DNA of 64,000 nucleotides. Source: Mesorhabditis belari. Lineage: Eukaryota; Nematoda; Chromadorea; Rhabditida; Rhabditidae. Positions 1 through 13,279 of this stretch are shown one piece after another. Numbering within the stretch: position 1 is the first letter of the stretch; the number at the start of each line of letters is the position of its first letter. The position numbers and the translations under genes were made by a program. The notes beneath the pieces were generated by a model. That model did no database searches. It saw only the letters and a program-made list of their open reading frames with translations, and was not told the DNA's origin. The stretch lies in NCBI GenBank assembly GCA_958450365.1, contig CAUEEP010000725.1:2566001-2630000 (forward strand), given 5' to 3'.

Positions 1-1846
1 TATTTTTATTTTTTACTACTTTTTCTCGATGCTCGCTATTTTGACGCCTTCGCCGGATGGCATAAAATCAATATAAAGAGCAAAAAGGCCAATTGGTGAC
101 ACAGAAATGACTGTTTTTTGGGCCGTATATGTGCTTAAACGTGTTTTCTAGTTGAAAACAGTGTGATTTAAAATTGTGAAGCAGAAAACCGAAAAAAGTT
201 GGTTAGAAGTTGGAGGAAAGTGATTAGTTACGGTGATTTTCATAAGTGTAAATTTGGGGCAAATGATACGCGGCGCAAAAATTTTTGGCGCAAATGAAAC
301 GTGGTGCAAATGAAATTGGCGCGAAAAACCGGGGCTTTTGTTAGCAGTCAGGCCAGTCAGGCCTAGGCACTTACCCCGGCCTTGCCAGGATAAGTGCACT
401 GTCTCAGCACTGCCAAGAACCTTTAGAACACTTTCAAATTTAAGCACAAAGTCTCAATCTAGTAAAGTCAATAAAAGTTTTTTTGATAATATGTCTGAAT
501 AGATTTCGATTTAACTTATATAACATAATTAAATATTGTAATTCTATAAGTAAAAACTTATGATAAGCACACAAACGAATCTACCCAAACGGCGGCCGAG
601 CTCGCAATGAGCACAGATCGGGGAAAGGCTCTTCGGACTCGCAAAGGTCTCAGCACTGCCACGAATCGCTCAACTGATACGAGCACCTGGAGTTCGATTT
701 TTTAGATGCAAAGTATAGCTTATCAAATCTGTGCCAGCATTAATTTACCAGGATTCCCGCGGAAACGTTTGGCAACATGTGTATCAAGTAGATGTAGGTG
801 TGACACATGAAACGACCGAAAGGCCATCTGGAATTGAGAAGATTAGAGATTTTTTTGCGTTTTCAATGCAAAATGAAGATAAAACTCAAAACCTTTCAAT
901 TTTTGAGCTTTAGAAACCTTACCGATGATCGAACATGACGAAATGTGCGGCGTTTTGTAGCACACAAAAGCACCCGACGAAGAAATCGGCAACTGAAATT
1001 TATACAGTACTGCTTAGATTAAAATAATCTTGATTAATTGAATTTTGAAAGCTCAATTTAAGTTTCAAAAATCTTACTTGTCAAGTTGACCAAGAAAAAT
1101 TTCGGTAACGAGCGCAATCGTCGCTGAGAGACGAAGACACAAAGAATCACCACGTTGCCTGGAAATTTTGGAGTTCAAAAATTTGATAATCATTTCCAAT
1201 ATCGTTAAAATCTATTTATTTACCTATCACAGTCGAAAGAAACACGAATAAATATGCGGTAGAAAAGATAAGTCGAATAATCGGAGTCTCGAGTAGAGAG
1301 ATCTCAACGGGTGGATCGATCTCCGGGTTCTGATCGGGGATTGAGATCGTCGACATCTGAATTCAGGAGAGGAATGATTTGAATAAATAAAAATCGATAA
1401 GAAAATGAATAAATCAATAAATAATCGTAAAATTGGTCCGTTAGAAAGGCTGATAGTGATTCAAACAAGAACACATTTTGAAATGTGCACGGATAAGAAA
1501 TTTGAGTCAATGAGGGGGTTTTTAGGTTTAGCTATAGAATAAAAATTGATTTCGAGAGTAGTCTTCAGAAAATAAAACACAAATTTGACCAATAGACACG
1601 GGCGCTATAAACGAATGACGAACTCTTACACTATAAACGCTTCTAAGTTGCGAAAATCTTATGATTTCTGAATCTTTCTTTTCAGATGCACTTTCCTAAA
1701 CTCAACTTGATAAACAACACAAAGTAACATGTCTCCAAAAAGCAAACCACCAATTTCATCGACAATCTTTAGTACGTTGAAACCTACGATTTTTAGAGAA
1801 AAATCTTGAAAATGAAGAAATAGATATCAAAGCATGTGTAATTATG
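1..1846. other. Gene-free AT-rich flank
   Basis: I see no exon chain with consistent splice phase here. The stretch is AT-rich with a GC-richer island near 330-420 made of GGCCAGTC/GCCTTGCC-like words, a member of the dispersed GC-rich repeat family listed elsewhere. Short open frames present on both strands have no recognisable domain and no supporting splice sites. Confidence 0.6.
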
Positions 1847-1854
1847 GCTGATAA

Positions 1855-2031
1855 AGGGGGGAATTTTCGATCTCAAGACAAAGTACAAAGACAGAAAGTA
1901 TGGCGAGTTTCACCAAAATGTAACTATTATTGGAGAAAAGTTTGAAAGCTATAAAGCTTTGTCAATATTTGACGAGTCGGTAGAACAAAACTTCAAGTGG
2001 GTTTCGAAAAGTTCACGTGAAAAGATTGCAT
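1855..2031 (+). other. Possible coding relic in copy 1
   Basis: A frame of about 59 codons starting GGIFDLKTKYKDRKYGEF and ending FKWVSKSSREKIA before a stop has a protein-like composition rich in Lys, Glu and aromatic residues. A second short frame near 2186-2270 (with HPWYSVPYRRECVKFLWEF) follows a TTTTCAG acceptor at about 2180. They could be exons of one gene or a relic captured by the repeat. I do not recognise the family and cannot join the two frames in phase. Confidence 0.25.
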
Positions 2032-3662
2032 AACAGATTCACGACGAAGACGACGAAGACAGCAAAGGGACCCCAAATTTGCAGCAGGCGGTTTTCCCAG
2101 AAAAACTAAATTATCGTTTTGAAAACTGAAAACAAATTCTGAATCAGGATAAAAAGTTACACTTTCTAACAAATTTTCAGAGTTTTTGGTTCAAGCGTTT
2201 ACAAGAAAACATCCATGGTACAGTGTACCATATCGCCGTGAATGTGTTAAGTTTTTGTGGGAATTTCTCTTAAGGCTTGAAGTAGTGAACTTCAAGGTGA
2301 TGCTCAAAATTAAACCCTTTGTCTTAAACAGTATAACAAAGTTTCATGATTTTAGTACAATTTATTACCTAAACCTAAAGCCACTTAACCTCATTTTTCT
2401 TATAGGTAACAAAAATTGAACAAAAAGCTAGTCGGCGAAGAGTAAAGTCATCGTTTCGGCGTGTAGAAGATCGAGAATGGGAGAAAAACACGTGAAAACG
2501 GTTGTCAAATAGACAGTTTTGAGTGTGGGGGAAGGGTTGAGAGGGACACAAAATGGAAAAGATTGGAAAAAGGAAGGGAACGACCCAAGGATCTTTTTTC
2601 TTGGGGCTAGGGGAGGTCATGAGAAATGACAAATGGGCACGCGGCTCGGATGACGAATCCGCGGTGAATCAAAGGCAAAATTTGTGGATCTTTAATTCTT
2701 GCAATTAGAACAAAGCTTTTCAAAACCATTTTTTTGAACCAAAGACAAGCAGACCAGTGATAAGCAAAGGACCAGGTCCTGGCCTAGCTTCTGGTCTTGC
2801 CTGGCTTACCAGGCATGGAAAGTTGAAATGTCCCATGTGAAGTCTAGCTTTACTTCAAGTCTGACCCACAAAAAGTATCAGGGTTAACTTGGTGCCAAGT
2901 CTGGACTTCGCTTGGCTTGAGTTGGGCCTTGCCTTGGCTTTGCGTACAGGGCTAGAGCCCGATTCCCTGTTCTTGGCAGAAACAGCTATACCATCTAGAT
3001 TATCATACTGTTCAAAAATCCATAATGGCCTTTCAATAATGTTATTAAAACTTAACCCTTTGAAACATTTCGAACAAATTTTCAACGCAAACTCCTTATA
3101 ATTCTTCAAAACTTTTCTTTTCCCTTCCTCTCAAGGATTATGAAAGCGATTAGGAACTGAATAGCAAATTTGGTATCCTACTTTCTATGAGTAGACTTAT
3201 GATTTATGTATCCGGAATCCGAATACGGAATGTTGAAGTTCATTGTTATAAGAAAAGAGTCAAAATGACCTCAAACTCCGTTTTCATTTTAGAAAAACTT
3301 CTAAAACTCGGAACTAAAGAAAAAAATTGACTTGATTTTGACAATTCTGACAAAAAATAGTAGACATTTGCCTATTAGCCGGATGTCAAAATTGAAACCG
3401 GAAATCATTAAGTAGATGGAAGGATTCATAAACAAATCTTTAAAATCCAAAAGATTTCCGATGCATCAGAATGAACTCAAAAAAGACAGCCTAATAAATG
3501 AGTTTCCTTAAATAGCGAAAGGAATATATTTGGGTGAATCTTTTTCTCGAAAAATAGTCATTTCAATGTTTGGAGATCCGCCGAAAAGACACAAAAACGT
3601 TGAGTGTTTGAGAAAATTTCAGTTTCGTTAAAGGTTCTTTGGTTTTAGTGTTAAGCACCCTC

Positions 3663-3686
3663 AAATTTCAGCGAAAGCTGAAATTT
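3663..3686 (+). other. Perfect hairpin with GAAA loop and T-run
   Basis: Arms AAATTTCAGC and GCTGAAATTT are perfectly complementary, closed by a GAAA tetraloop and followed by a run of T. It looks like a transcription-terminator-type hairpin but lies in repeat DNA with no adjacent gene. Confidence 0.5.
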
Positions 3687-3764
3687 TTTAAGTCAAGATA
3701 GCTTAGACTCAGTTCTTCAGTCAAGTTCAGTTCAATTTTTGTTCACATTACGCCGTAACGGGAA

Positions 3765-3885
3765 AATTTACGATTAAGCTTTTTCAATAGAAAATCGAAA
3801 TTGCGTCCCATTTTCCGTAACCGGGTTTGAAGCCTTGCTCTTTGAAATTGAAGCCAAGATTGCTAACTATTTGGTCAAAATGATT
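3765..3885 (-). repeat. Degenerate tRNA-like sequence (copy 1)
   Basis: On the minus strand the stretch near 3820-3885 resembles the tRNA-like repeat at 44512: TTGGCTTCAA, then CAAAGAGCAAGGCTTCAAACCCGG, where the last part resembles a B box. The same sequence recurs near 9490-9610 in copy 2. Too eroded to be a tRNA gene. Confidence 0.3.
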
Positions 3886-6800
3886 GAAAACATTCAACAA
3901 ATAGGTAAAACTATTCAGACTTGGCCTTGAATATTTGATTAAAAGGATTTAGTATAAGTATAAGCCTGGAATATTGTGAGCTATTGGATATTGGAATAAC
4001 TCCAATAAAAGCCGATGATTGCTGAATTTTACCTAAAACAGTAAGTTTTCTTGACCAAGAACACGTGAGTTGTTCATTCACAAAGCACGAGATTCTTCCT
4101 CTTTTTTCACTCATCAACACCTACACATTCCCTTTTTTCAAAAAACCACTTGGTGATTCAGTATTTACCCTTACGTAGTACAATTTTTGCCGAGTAGACA
4201 GGAAAAGAAAAAAAAGACAAAAGAAAGAAATTCGAGTCGAATCGGAGCTAAAAATGAAGAGGTCAAGCCTCATGTTTGCAGAGGCTTTTGAAGGGATTTT
4301 AGGGAAGGATTTCGGGAAATGTGGGCAAAAATGTATCGCTAGCAAGGAAAAGGAACTCAAAATCCTGCAAAATTTTAAAAAGGTCTAATGTTTTTGAAAA
4401 GAGATTCGAAGATTTTAAGAGCTGCAAAGGATTTAGGTCTCTTCAATGAAGTATGCAACTCTTTTATCTTGGCTCTTCAAATGAATCCAAATGAAAAGGC
4501 TCTTCAACGTTTTCAATTGATTATGAACTTGAAGCCAAATGAAAACTGAGAAAAGATTATTGTCTAGAATCTTTAAAAATGCCAAAACCTAAACTTTATA
4601 AAAAACCAGACTTGAGCCTCAAGCTTGAGAATTTTGCAGAACCATTGGAGAAATCGTTAAACTTATGTTATAATGGAGACACAAAGAGATAAAAAGTTTG
4701 GGTTTTGGTTTTAGAGACAGCAAAATTCGATTAAACTGCAAAACTGGGAGTAATTCTAATTGTAAGATGCAAAATTTATCACAACTGAAATTCGAAATGA
4801 AAACTGAAGAATAACTGGATGAATTTGAACCAGAGACCAAAAAAATGCAATTGTACAATCGGGACCTTGAAACTTGACTTAGTCTAGCCTATAATTCTAG
4901 GACAGAATTGAATTCTAGTGAATTCTAGTGCAATGCAGATCTAGAAAGACAGTAAGGCGCTAAAATTGCAAAGACCCCATTTAGTCAAAATTTCTAGAAC
5001 CAAAAATCAAGCAGTAACACCAACTATCACTTGGAGAATGAACCAAACCCACTCTTTTTTGATTCAATTCCTTCCGAATAATGCGAATCAAATGCAAATA
5101 GAAAAAAGAAAGGAAAGGGGAAAGAAAAAGTATAAGGGCCAACATGGGCACTCCTCTTTTCTTTCAAAAACCTCAATTCTTTTCTGAAAAAGAAAAAAGG
5201 AACATGAAATTGTGGGCAATTCTTTTTTGTTGGGGTGGTTTTCCTTTAAACCTTTAGGGTGTTTTCGGAAGGAGATTGAGATCCGTAACTGAGCATTGAA
5301 CGAATTTAGGGAATTTTCGAGGGAAACAGAACCTCAATCACAATAAAAGTTTCATAAAATGAAACGAATCGGGAACTCATATGAAAAGATTTACGTAGTC
5401 TGGTCTTTAGTGGAAAGTTCATAAGCTCAGAATTGAGAATTTTGTTTTCGAATTGAGAATTTTGTTCACCAGTCGGTTAGAAGGCAGTAAGAAAAGAAAT
5501 ATTCTTGCCGATTTTTAAATTACTACTCACAAGATCATTAAGCACAATTCTTCAATTTGCCATAGTTACAGTTAGACTTGCCAAACCTAGTGCAGAATGG
5601 AAAATCGATTTGGAATAGAATTTGGAATTTAAATAGATAAGAATGGTAGAAAAACGAAAAGCAACTTTTACCATTGATAAACAAATCTACCAATAATCCC
5701 CGCAGAAATGAGGAATTCTAAAGACATTCAAAAATTGCATGAACGTTGGTTTTAGGAGGCTAATGTTACTTGACAAGAAAAACATTAAGGAATTGACTCG
5801 TATAAGAATAACAAAATAACAAACAAAACGAACAAAACAAAATTTCTAATTTCAACAAAATTCCAAATGACTCAAATGTTTTTTATATTTCTAGATTTTA
5901 TGGTGTAACTGATCGTGAAAGAATAGTAATCCAGATAAATACCTAATAGCTTTCGTGTAAATCCTGCAAATTCCAACCTTGAGTGTGTTCAGCTTTGAAA
6001 TATCTTTAGCTCATTAGCTTTTTAAGAGCTATTTTCAGAATATCTAAAAATTCTGTCATTTCTGATAATCCAAAGGAATCTCAACGGAAAAGAGGAAAGA
6101 GTAGGAGATTTGCTTACATCCAAATAGAAATTTCTTTTTTCCAGAAAGGGATTTCTTCTTCATCGATATCACTTTACACCCACTCGACAAAAGATTAAAA
6201 ATTTCTGTTTTGAACAGAAAAAATGCTTTCATAAATTAAATAGAACTCAAAAATTGATAGAGAATGTTTGGAACACAATGTTTTTATTGGGGAAATTTAG
6301 GATTTCCTGGAAAATGTGGAAAAGTAGGTGCAGATATTGAAAGAAGTATTGTACCCAAATGTGTACCAGAACCTGTGATTGTGATACTATAATATTTTAG
6401 GGAAAAGAGAACAAAAAGTTCTCCTTACTGGACTAAGCAATTGAATGAGTACTCACGCTTTGAAGATTCATCTTTTCCTAGAGATAATATTATTGTCAAC
6501 TTTTTATATGGTTTTAAACAGGACACTTTAGGCTTTCAAATGATAATAGAATTTGATTGGACCATATAATCCTAAGAAAGGAGACATTCTCAAAATCAAA
6601 GCAAAATCCCTGTGTAAATGACTGGCCAGGTCTTCTTTGTGGGCGCGCACAATCGATCTGGCACACTCGTCCGATACAACATGCTTCCCTTTTGAAATCC
6701 GTAAAACGGAATGAGCGGTTGACGACTGAGCTCCCCCCACCCAACGCCGTTAAGTTAACAATAGTATTTTATTTAAAGCAGTAGTAAAACCACTCACAAC

Positions 6801-7580
6801 AACTATTCATCTCAAAATAATGAAGGGAAATGGCCTGTGGTCGAATCAAATGAAAAACTCTCGAAGGAGCTTCTTTGTCCCTACAAATTACCCTAATTGA
6901 ATCAAGGGCTAACCCTTTTTACCTTCATTTTTCTCCTTTTTCCGTATTTGGCCAAACAATTAGTAGTGTTCCTGGACTTTTTCTCTGAAGCACAGAAGCG
7001 GGGAATTTTCCAAAAATTGAGTCAATGTCTGGTGGAAAATTTGTCTAGAAAACTCCAGTTTCTCAAAAATTTCTTAACCCAATCAGTTTAAAGATCAATT
7101 TTAAAGAGCTAGGACCTATAGTTAGGTTCCAGCCTAATCCAAACCTAGGTCTAGATTGAAACATCTCATCTTTGAGTATTGTATTGTACTTGGAAAATGG
7201 GTACTTGCAAACATCTCTAAACTTTTCTCTCTAAACTGCCATTAAAAACCCTAGCCTCTTCCCTGATAAACCCCAATTTTCTGCAGAATCCCGTTTCCTT
7301 CCTTACAAATTTTTTTCCTTTGGCCGTTCACAAGTTCACTTCCTTCTTCCATTGAATATTTTATCATCGAAAGAGAATGGGGAAATCCCCGAATCTCAAT
7401 TTGCATTTTGATTTTCGTGAAATTCAATTGTTAGCTTCGAATTTGAACTTTTATGATAGACAAAAATTCGAAAACTTGCGTCCGTTGCTATGTAATTTTC
7501 GCCACAAAAACAGCTAGAGTGTGTGCAATTTTTCAGGAAACACGTGCTAGTTTTGAGAAAATATGGACATAAGCTGATAA

Positions 7581-7759
7581 AGGGGGGAATTTTCGATCTC
7601 AAGACAAAGTACAAAGACAGAAAGTATGGCGAGTTTCACCAAAATGTAACTATTATTGGAGAAAAGTTTGAAAGCTATAAAGCTTTGTCAATATTTGACG
7701 AGTCGGTAGAACAAAACTTCAAGTGGGTTTCGAAAAGTTCACGTGAAAAGATTGCATAA
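7581..7759 (+). other. Possible coding relic in copy 2
   Basis: Same frame as at 1855 in copy 1, preserved without a visible frameshift. Upstream it runs by chance into the left inverted repeat, giving a longer open frame from 7523 that copy 1 does not share, so the upstream extension is not supported. Unrecognised. Confidence 0.25.
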
Positions 7760-9383
7760 CAGATTCACGACGAAGACGACGAAGACAGCAAAGGGACCCC
7801 AAATTTGCAGCAGGCGGTTTTCCCAGAAAAACTAAATTATCGTTTTGAAAACTGAAAACAAATTCTGAATCAGGATAAAAAGTTACACTTTCTAACAAAT
7901 TTTCAGAGTTTTTGGTTCAAGCGTTTACAAGAAAACATCCATGGTACAGTGTACCATATCGCCGTGAATGTGTTAAGTTTTTGTGGGAATTTCTCTTAAG
8001 GCTTGAAGTAGTGAACTTCAAGGTGATGCTCAAAATTAAACCCTTTGTCTTAAACAGTATAACAAAGTTTCATGATTTTAGTACAATTTATTACCTAAAC
8101 CTAAAGCCACTTAACCTCATTTTTCTTATAGGTAACAAAAATTGAACAAAAAGCTAGTCGGCGAAGAGTAAAGTCATCGTTTCGGCGTGTAGAAGATCGA
8201 GAATGGGAGAAAAACACGTGAAAACGGTTGTCAAATAGACAGTTTTGAGTGTGGGGGAAGGGTTGAGAGGGGAACAAAATGGAAAAGATTGGAAAAAGGA
8301 AGGGAACGACCCAAGGATCTTTTTTCTTGGGGCTAGGGGAGGTCATGAGAAATGACAAATGGGCACGCGGCTCGGATGACGAATCCGCGGTGAATCAAAG
8401 GCAAAATTTGTGGATCTTTAATTCTTGCAATTAGAACAAAGCTTTTCAAAACCATTTTTTTTGAACCAAAGACAAGCAGACCAATGATAAGCAAAGGACC
8501 AGGTCCTGGCCTAGCTTCTGGTCTTGCCTGGCTTACCAGGCATGGAAAGTTGAAATGTCCCATGTGAAGTCTAGCTTTACTTCAAGTCTGACCCACAAAA
8601 AGTATCAGGGTTAACTTGGTGCCAAGTCTGGACTTCGCTTGGCTTGAGTTGGGCCTTGCCTTGGCTTTGCGTACAGGGCTAGAGCCCGATTCCCTGTTCT
8701 TGGCAGAAACAGCTATACCATCTAGATTATCATACTGTTCAAAAATCCATAATGGCCTTTCAATAATGTTATTAAAACTTAACCCTTTGAAACATTTCGA
8801 ACAAATTTTCAACGCAAACTCCTTATAATTCTTCAAAACTTTTCTTTTCCCTTCCTCTCAAGGATTATGAAAGCGATTAGGAACTGAATAGCAAATTTGG
8901 TATCCTACTTTCTATGAGTAGACTTATGATTTATGTATCCGGAATCCGAATACGGAATGTTGAAGTTCATTGTTATAAGAAAAGAGTCAAAATGACCTCA
9001 AACTCCGTTTTCATTTTAGAAAAACTTCTAAAACTCGGAACTAAAGAAAAAAATTGACTTGATTTTGACAATTTTGACAAAAAATGGTAGACATTTGCCT
9101 ATTATGTCAAAATTGAAACCGGAAATCATTAAGTAGATGGAAGGATTCATAAACAAATCTTTAAAATCCAAAAGATTTCCGATGCATCAGAATGAACTCA
9201 AAAAAGACAGCCTAATAAATGAGTTTCCTTAAATAGCGAAAGGAATATATTTGGGTGAATCTTTTTCTCGAAAAATAGTCATTTCAATGTTTGGAGATCC
9301 GCCGAAAAGACACAAAAACGTTGAGTGTTTGAGAAAATTTCAGTTTCGTTAAAGGTTCTTTGGTTTTAGTGTTAAGCACCCTC

Positions 9384-9407
9384 AAATTTCAGCGAAAGCT
9401 GAAATTT
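9384..9407 (+). other. Same GAAA-loop hairpin in copy 2
   Basis: Identical stem, loop and T-run as at 3663-3686, carried by the duplicated block. Confidence 0.5.
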
Positions 9408-12400
9408 TTTAAGTCAAGATAGCTTAGACTCAGTTCTTCAGTCAAGTTCAGTTCAATTTTTGTTCACATTACGCCGTAACGGGAAAATTTACGATTAAGC
9501 TTTTTCAATAGAAAATCGAAATTGCGTCCCATTTTCCGTAACCGGGTTTGAAGCCTTGCTCTTTGAAATTGAAGCCAAGATTGCTAACTATTTGGTCAAA
9601 ATGATTGAAAACATTCAACAAATAGGTAAAACTATTCAGACTTGGCCTTGAATATTTGATTAAAAGGATTTAGTATAAGTATAAGCCTGGAATATTGTGA
9701 GCTATTGGATATTGGAATAACTCCCAATAAAAGCCGATGATTGCTGAATTTTACCTAAAACAGTAAGTTTTCTTGACCAAGAACACGTGAGTTGTTCATT
9801 CACAAAGCACGAGATTCTTCCTCTTTTTCACTCATCAACACCTACACATTCCCTTTTTTCAAAAAACCACTTGGTGATTCAGTATTTACCCTTACGTAGT
9901 ACAATTTTTGCCGAGTAGACAGGAAAAGAAAAAAAAGACAAAAGAAAGAAATTCGAGTCGAATCGGAGCTAAAAATGAAGAGGTCAAGCCTCATGTTTGC
10001 AGAGGCTTTTGAAGGGATTTTAGGGAAGGATTTCGGGAAATGTGGGCAAAAATGTATCGCTAGCAAGGAAAAGGAACTCAAAATCCTGCAAAATTTTAAA
10101 AAGGTCTAATGTTTTTGAAAAGAGATTCGAAGATTTTAAGAGCTGCAAAGGATTTAGGTCTCTTCAATGAAGTATGCAACTCTTTTATCTTGGCTCTTCA
10201 AATGAATCCAAATGAAAAGGCTCTTCAACGTTTTCAATTGATTATGAACTTGAAGCCAAATGAAAACTGAGAAAAGATTATTGTCTAGAATCTTTAAAAA
10301 TGCCAAAACCTAAACTTTATAAAAAACCAGACTTGAGCCTCAAGCTTGAGAATTTTGCAGAACCATTGGAGAAATCGTTAAACTTATGTTATAATGGAGA
10401 CACAAAGAGATAAAAAGTTTGGGTTTTGGTTTTAGAGACAGCAAAATTCGATTAAACTGCAAAACTGGGAGTAATTCTAATTGTAAGATGCAAAATTTAT
10501 CACAACTGAAATTCGAAATGAAAACTGAAGAATAACTGGATGAATTTGAACCAGAGACCAAAAAAATGCAATTGTACAATCGGGACCTTGAAACTTGACT
10601 TAGTCTAGCCTATAATTCTAGGACAGAATTGAATTCTAGTGAATTCTAGTGCAATGCAGATCTAGAAAGACAGTAAGGCGCTAAAATTGCAAAGACCCCA
10701 TTTAGTCAAAATTTCTAGAACCAAAAATCAAGCAGTAACACCAACTATCACTTGGAGAATGAACCAAACCCACTCTTTTTTGATTCAATTCCTTCCGAAT
10801 AATGCGAATCAAATGCAAATAGAAAAAAGAAAGGAAAGGGGAAAGAAAAAAGTATAAGGGCCAACATGGGCACTCCTCTTTTCTTTCAAAAACCTCAATT
10901 CTTTTCTGAAAAAGAAAAAAGGAACATGAAATTGTGGGCAATTCTTTTTTGTTGGGGTGGTTTTCCTTTAAACCTTTAGGGTGTTTTCGGAAGGAGATTG
11001 AGATCCGTAACTGAGCATTGAACGAATTTAGGGAATTTTCGAGGGAAACAGAACCTCAATCACAATAAAAGTTTCATAAAATGAAACGAATCGGGAACTC
11101 ATATGAAAAGATTTACGTAGTCTGGTCTTTAGTGGAAAGTTCATAAGCTCAGAATTGAGAATTTTGTCACCAGTCGGTTAGAAGGCAGTAAGAAAAGAAA
11201 TATTCTTGCCGATTTTTAAATTACTACTCACAAGATCATTAAGCACAATTCTTCAATTTGCCATAGTTACAGTTAGACTTGCCAAACCTAGTGCAGAATG
11301 GAAAATCGATTTGGAATAGAATTTGGAATTTAAATAGATAAGAATGGTAGAAAAACGAAAAGCAACTTTTACCATTGATAAACAAATCTACCAATAATCC
11401 CCGCAGAAATGAGGAATTCTAAAGACATTCAAAAATTGCATGAACGTTGGTTTTAGGAGGCTAATGTTACTTGACAAGAAAAACATTAAGGAATTGACTC
11501 GTATAAGAATAACAAAATAACAAACAAAACGAACAAAACAAAATTTCTAATTTCAACAAAATTCCAAATGACTCAAATGTTTTTTATATTTCTAGATTTT
11601 ATGGTGTAACTGATCGTGAAAGAATAGTAATCCAGATAAATACCTAATAGCTTTCGTGTAAATCCTGCAAATTCCAACCTTGAGTGTGTTCAGCTTTGAA
11701 ATATCTTTAGCTCATTAGCTTTTTAAGAGCTATTTTCAGAATATCTAAAAATTCTGTCATTTCTGATAATCCAAAGGAATCTCAACGGAAAAGAGGAAAG
11801 AGTAGGAGATTTGCTTACATCCAAATAGAAATTTCTTTTTTCCAGAAAGGGATTTCTTCTTCATCGATATCACTTTACACCCACTCGACAAAAGATTAAA
11901 AATTTCTGTTTTGAACAGAAAAAATGCTTTCATAAATTAAATAGAACTCAAAAATTGATAGAGAATGTTTGGAACACAATGTTTTTATTGGGGAAATTTA
12001 GGATTTCCTGGAAAATGTGGAAAAGTAGGTGCAGATATTGAAAGAAGTATTGTACCCAAATGTGTACCAGAACCTGTGATTGTGATACTATAATATTTTA
12101 GGGAAAAGAGAACAAAAAGTTCTCCTTACTGGACTAAGCAATTGAATGAGTACTCACGCTTTGAAGATTCATCTTTTCCTAGAGATAATATTATTGTCAA
12201 CTTTTTATATGGTTTTAAACAGGACACTTTAGGCTTTCAAATGATAATAGAATTTGATTGGACCATATAATCCTAAGAAAGGAGACATTCTCAAAATCAA
12301 AGCAAAATCCCTGTGTAAATGACTGGCCAGGTCTTCTTTGTGGGCGCGCACAATCGATCTGGCACACTCGTCCGATACAACATGCTTCCCTTTTGAAATC

Positions 12401-13279
12401 CGTAAAACGGAATGAGCGGTTGACGACTGAGCTCCCCCCACCCAACGCCGTTAAGTTAACAATAGTATTTTATTTAAAGCAGTAGTAAAACCACTCACAA
12501 CAACTATTCATCTCAAAATAATGAAGGGAAATGGCCTGTGGTCGAATCAAATGAAAAACTCTCGAAGGAGCTTCTTTGTCCCTACAAATTACCCTAATTG
12601 AATCAAGGGCTAACCCTTTTTACCTTCATTTTTCTCCTTTTTCCGTATTTGGCCAAACAATTAGTAGTGTTCCTGGACTTTTTCTCTGAAGCACAGAAGC
12701 GGGGAATTTTCCAAAAATTGAGTCAATGTCTGGTGGAAAATTTGTCTAGAAAACTCCAGTTTCTCAAAAATTTCTTAACCCAATCAGTTTAAAGATCAAT
12801 TTTATCTGTTATGTCCATATTTTCTCAAAACTAGCACGTGTTTCCTGAAAAATTGCACACACTCTAGCTGTTTTTGTGGCGAAAATTACATAGCAACGGA
12901 CGCAAGTTTTCGAATTTTTGTCTATCATAAAAGTTCAAATTCGAAGCTAACAATTGAATTTCACGAAAATCAAAATGCAAATTGAGATTCGGGGATTTCC
13001 CCATTCTCTTTCGATGATAAAATATTCAATGGAAGAAGGAAGTGAACTTGTGAACGGCCAAAGGAAAAAAATTTGTAAGGAAGGAAACGGGATTCTGCAG
13101 AAAATTGGGGTTTATCAGGGAAGAGGCTAGGGTTTTTAATGGCAGTTTAGAGAGAAAAGTTTAGAGATGTTTGCAAGTACCCATTTTCCAAGTACAATAC
13201 AATACTCAAAGATGAGATGTTTCAATCTAGACCTAGGTTTGGATTAGGCTGGAACCTAACTATAGGTCCTAGCTCTTAT

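Larger units (their letters stand above)
1847..7103 (+). repeat. Direct duplication, copy 1 (about 5.26 kb)
   Basis: This block recurs almost base for base at 7573-12804 in the same orientation (offset near 5.7 kb). The match begins at GCTGATAAAGG and ends at AGATCAATTTTA. Differences I noticed are small: a 6-base deletion near 3378 relative to copy 1, a 21-base loss near 5450, homopolymer changes and single substitutions. Copy 1 lacks the long inverted repeats that flank copy 2; at its right end it runs straight into the left inverted repeat of copy 2. It contains no recognisable complete gene. The near-identity implies a recent duplication, or an assembly that kept two haplotypes in a row. 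Confidence 0.93.
7573..12804 (+). repeat. Direct duplication, copy 2 (about 5.23 kb)
   Basis: Second copy of the 1847-7103 block. Unlike copy 1 it is bounded on both sides by 469-base sequences in opposite orientation (7104-7572 and about 12810-13277), so it forms the inside of a possible TIR element. Its coding content is the same as copy 1: a few short relic-like frames and no intact gene. Confidence 0.93.
7104..13277. mobile_element. Putative TIR element with 469-base inverted ends
   Basis: The segment 7104-7572 reappears as its reverse complement at about 12810-13277. The outer ends read AAGAGCTAGGACC on the left and GGTCCTAGCTCTT on the right, and the inner ends read ATATGGACATAA and TTATGTCCATAT. 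Together they enclose 5.2 kb of DNA that has a second copy just to the left. Long inverted ends around a multi-kilobase body are seen in Mutator-like and other large TIR elements, but I see no transposase and no clear target duplication (flanks are only TTTA and ATAG), so class and autonomy are open. A segmental duplication with inversion is the alternative. Confidence 0.6.
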
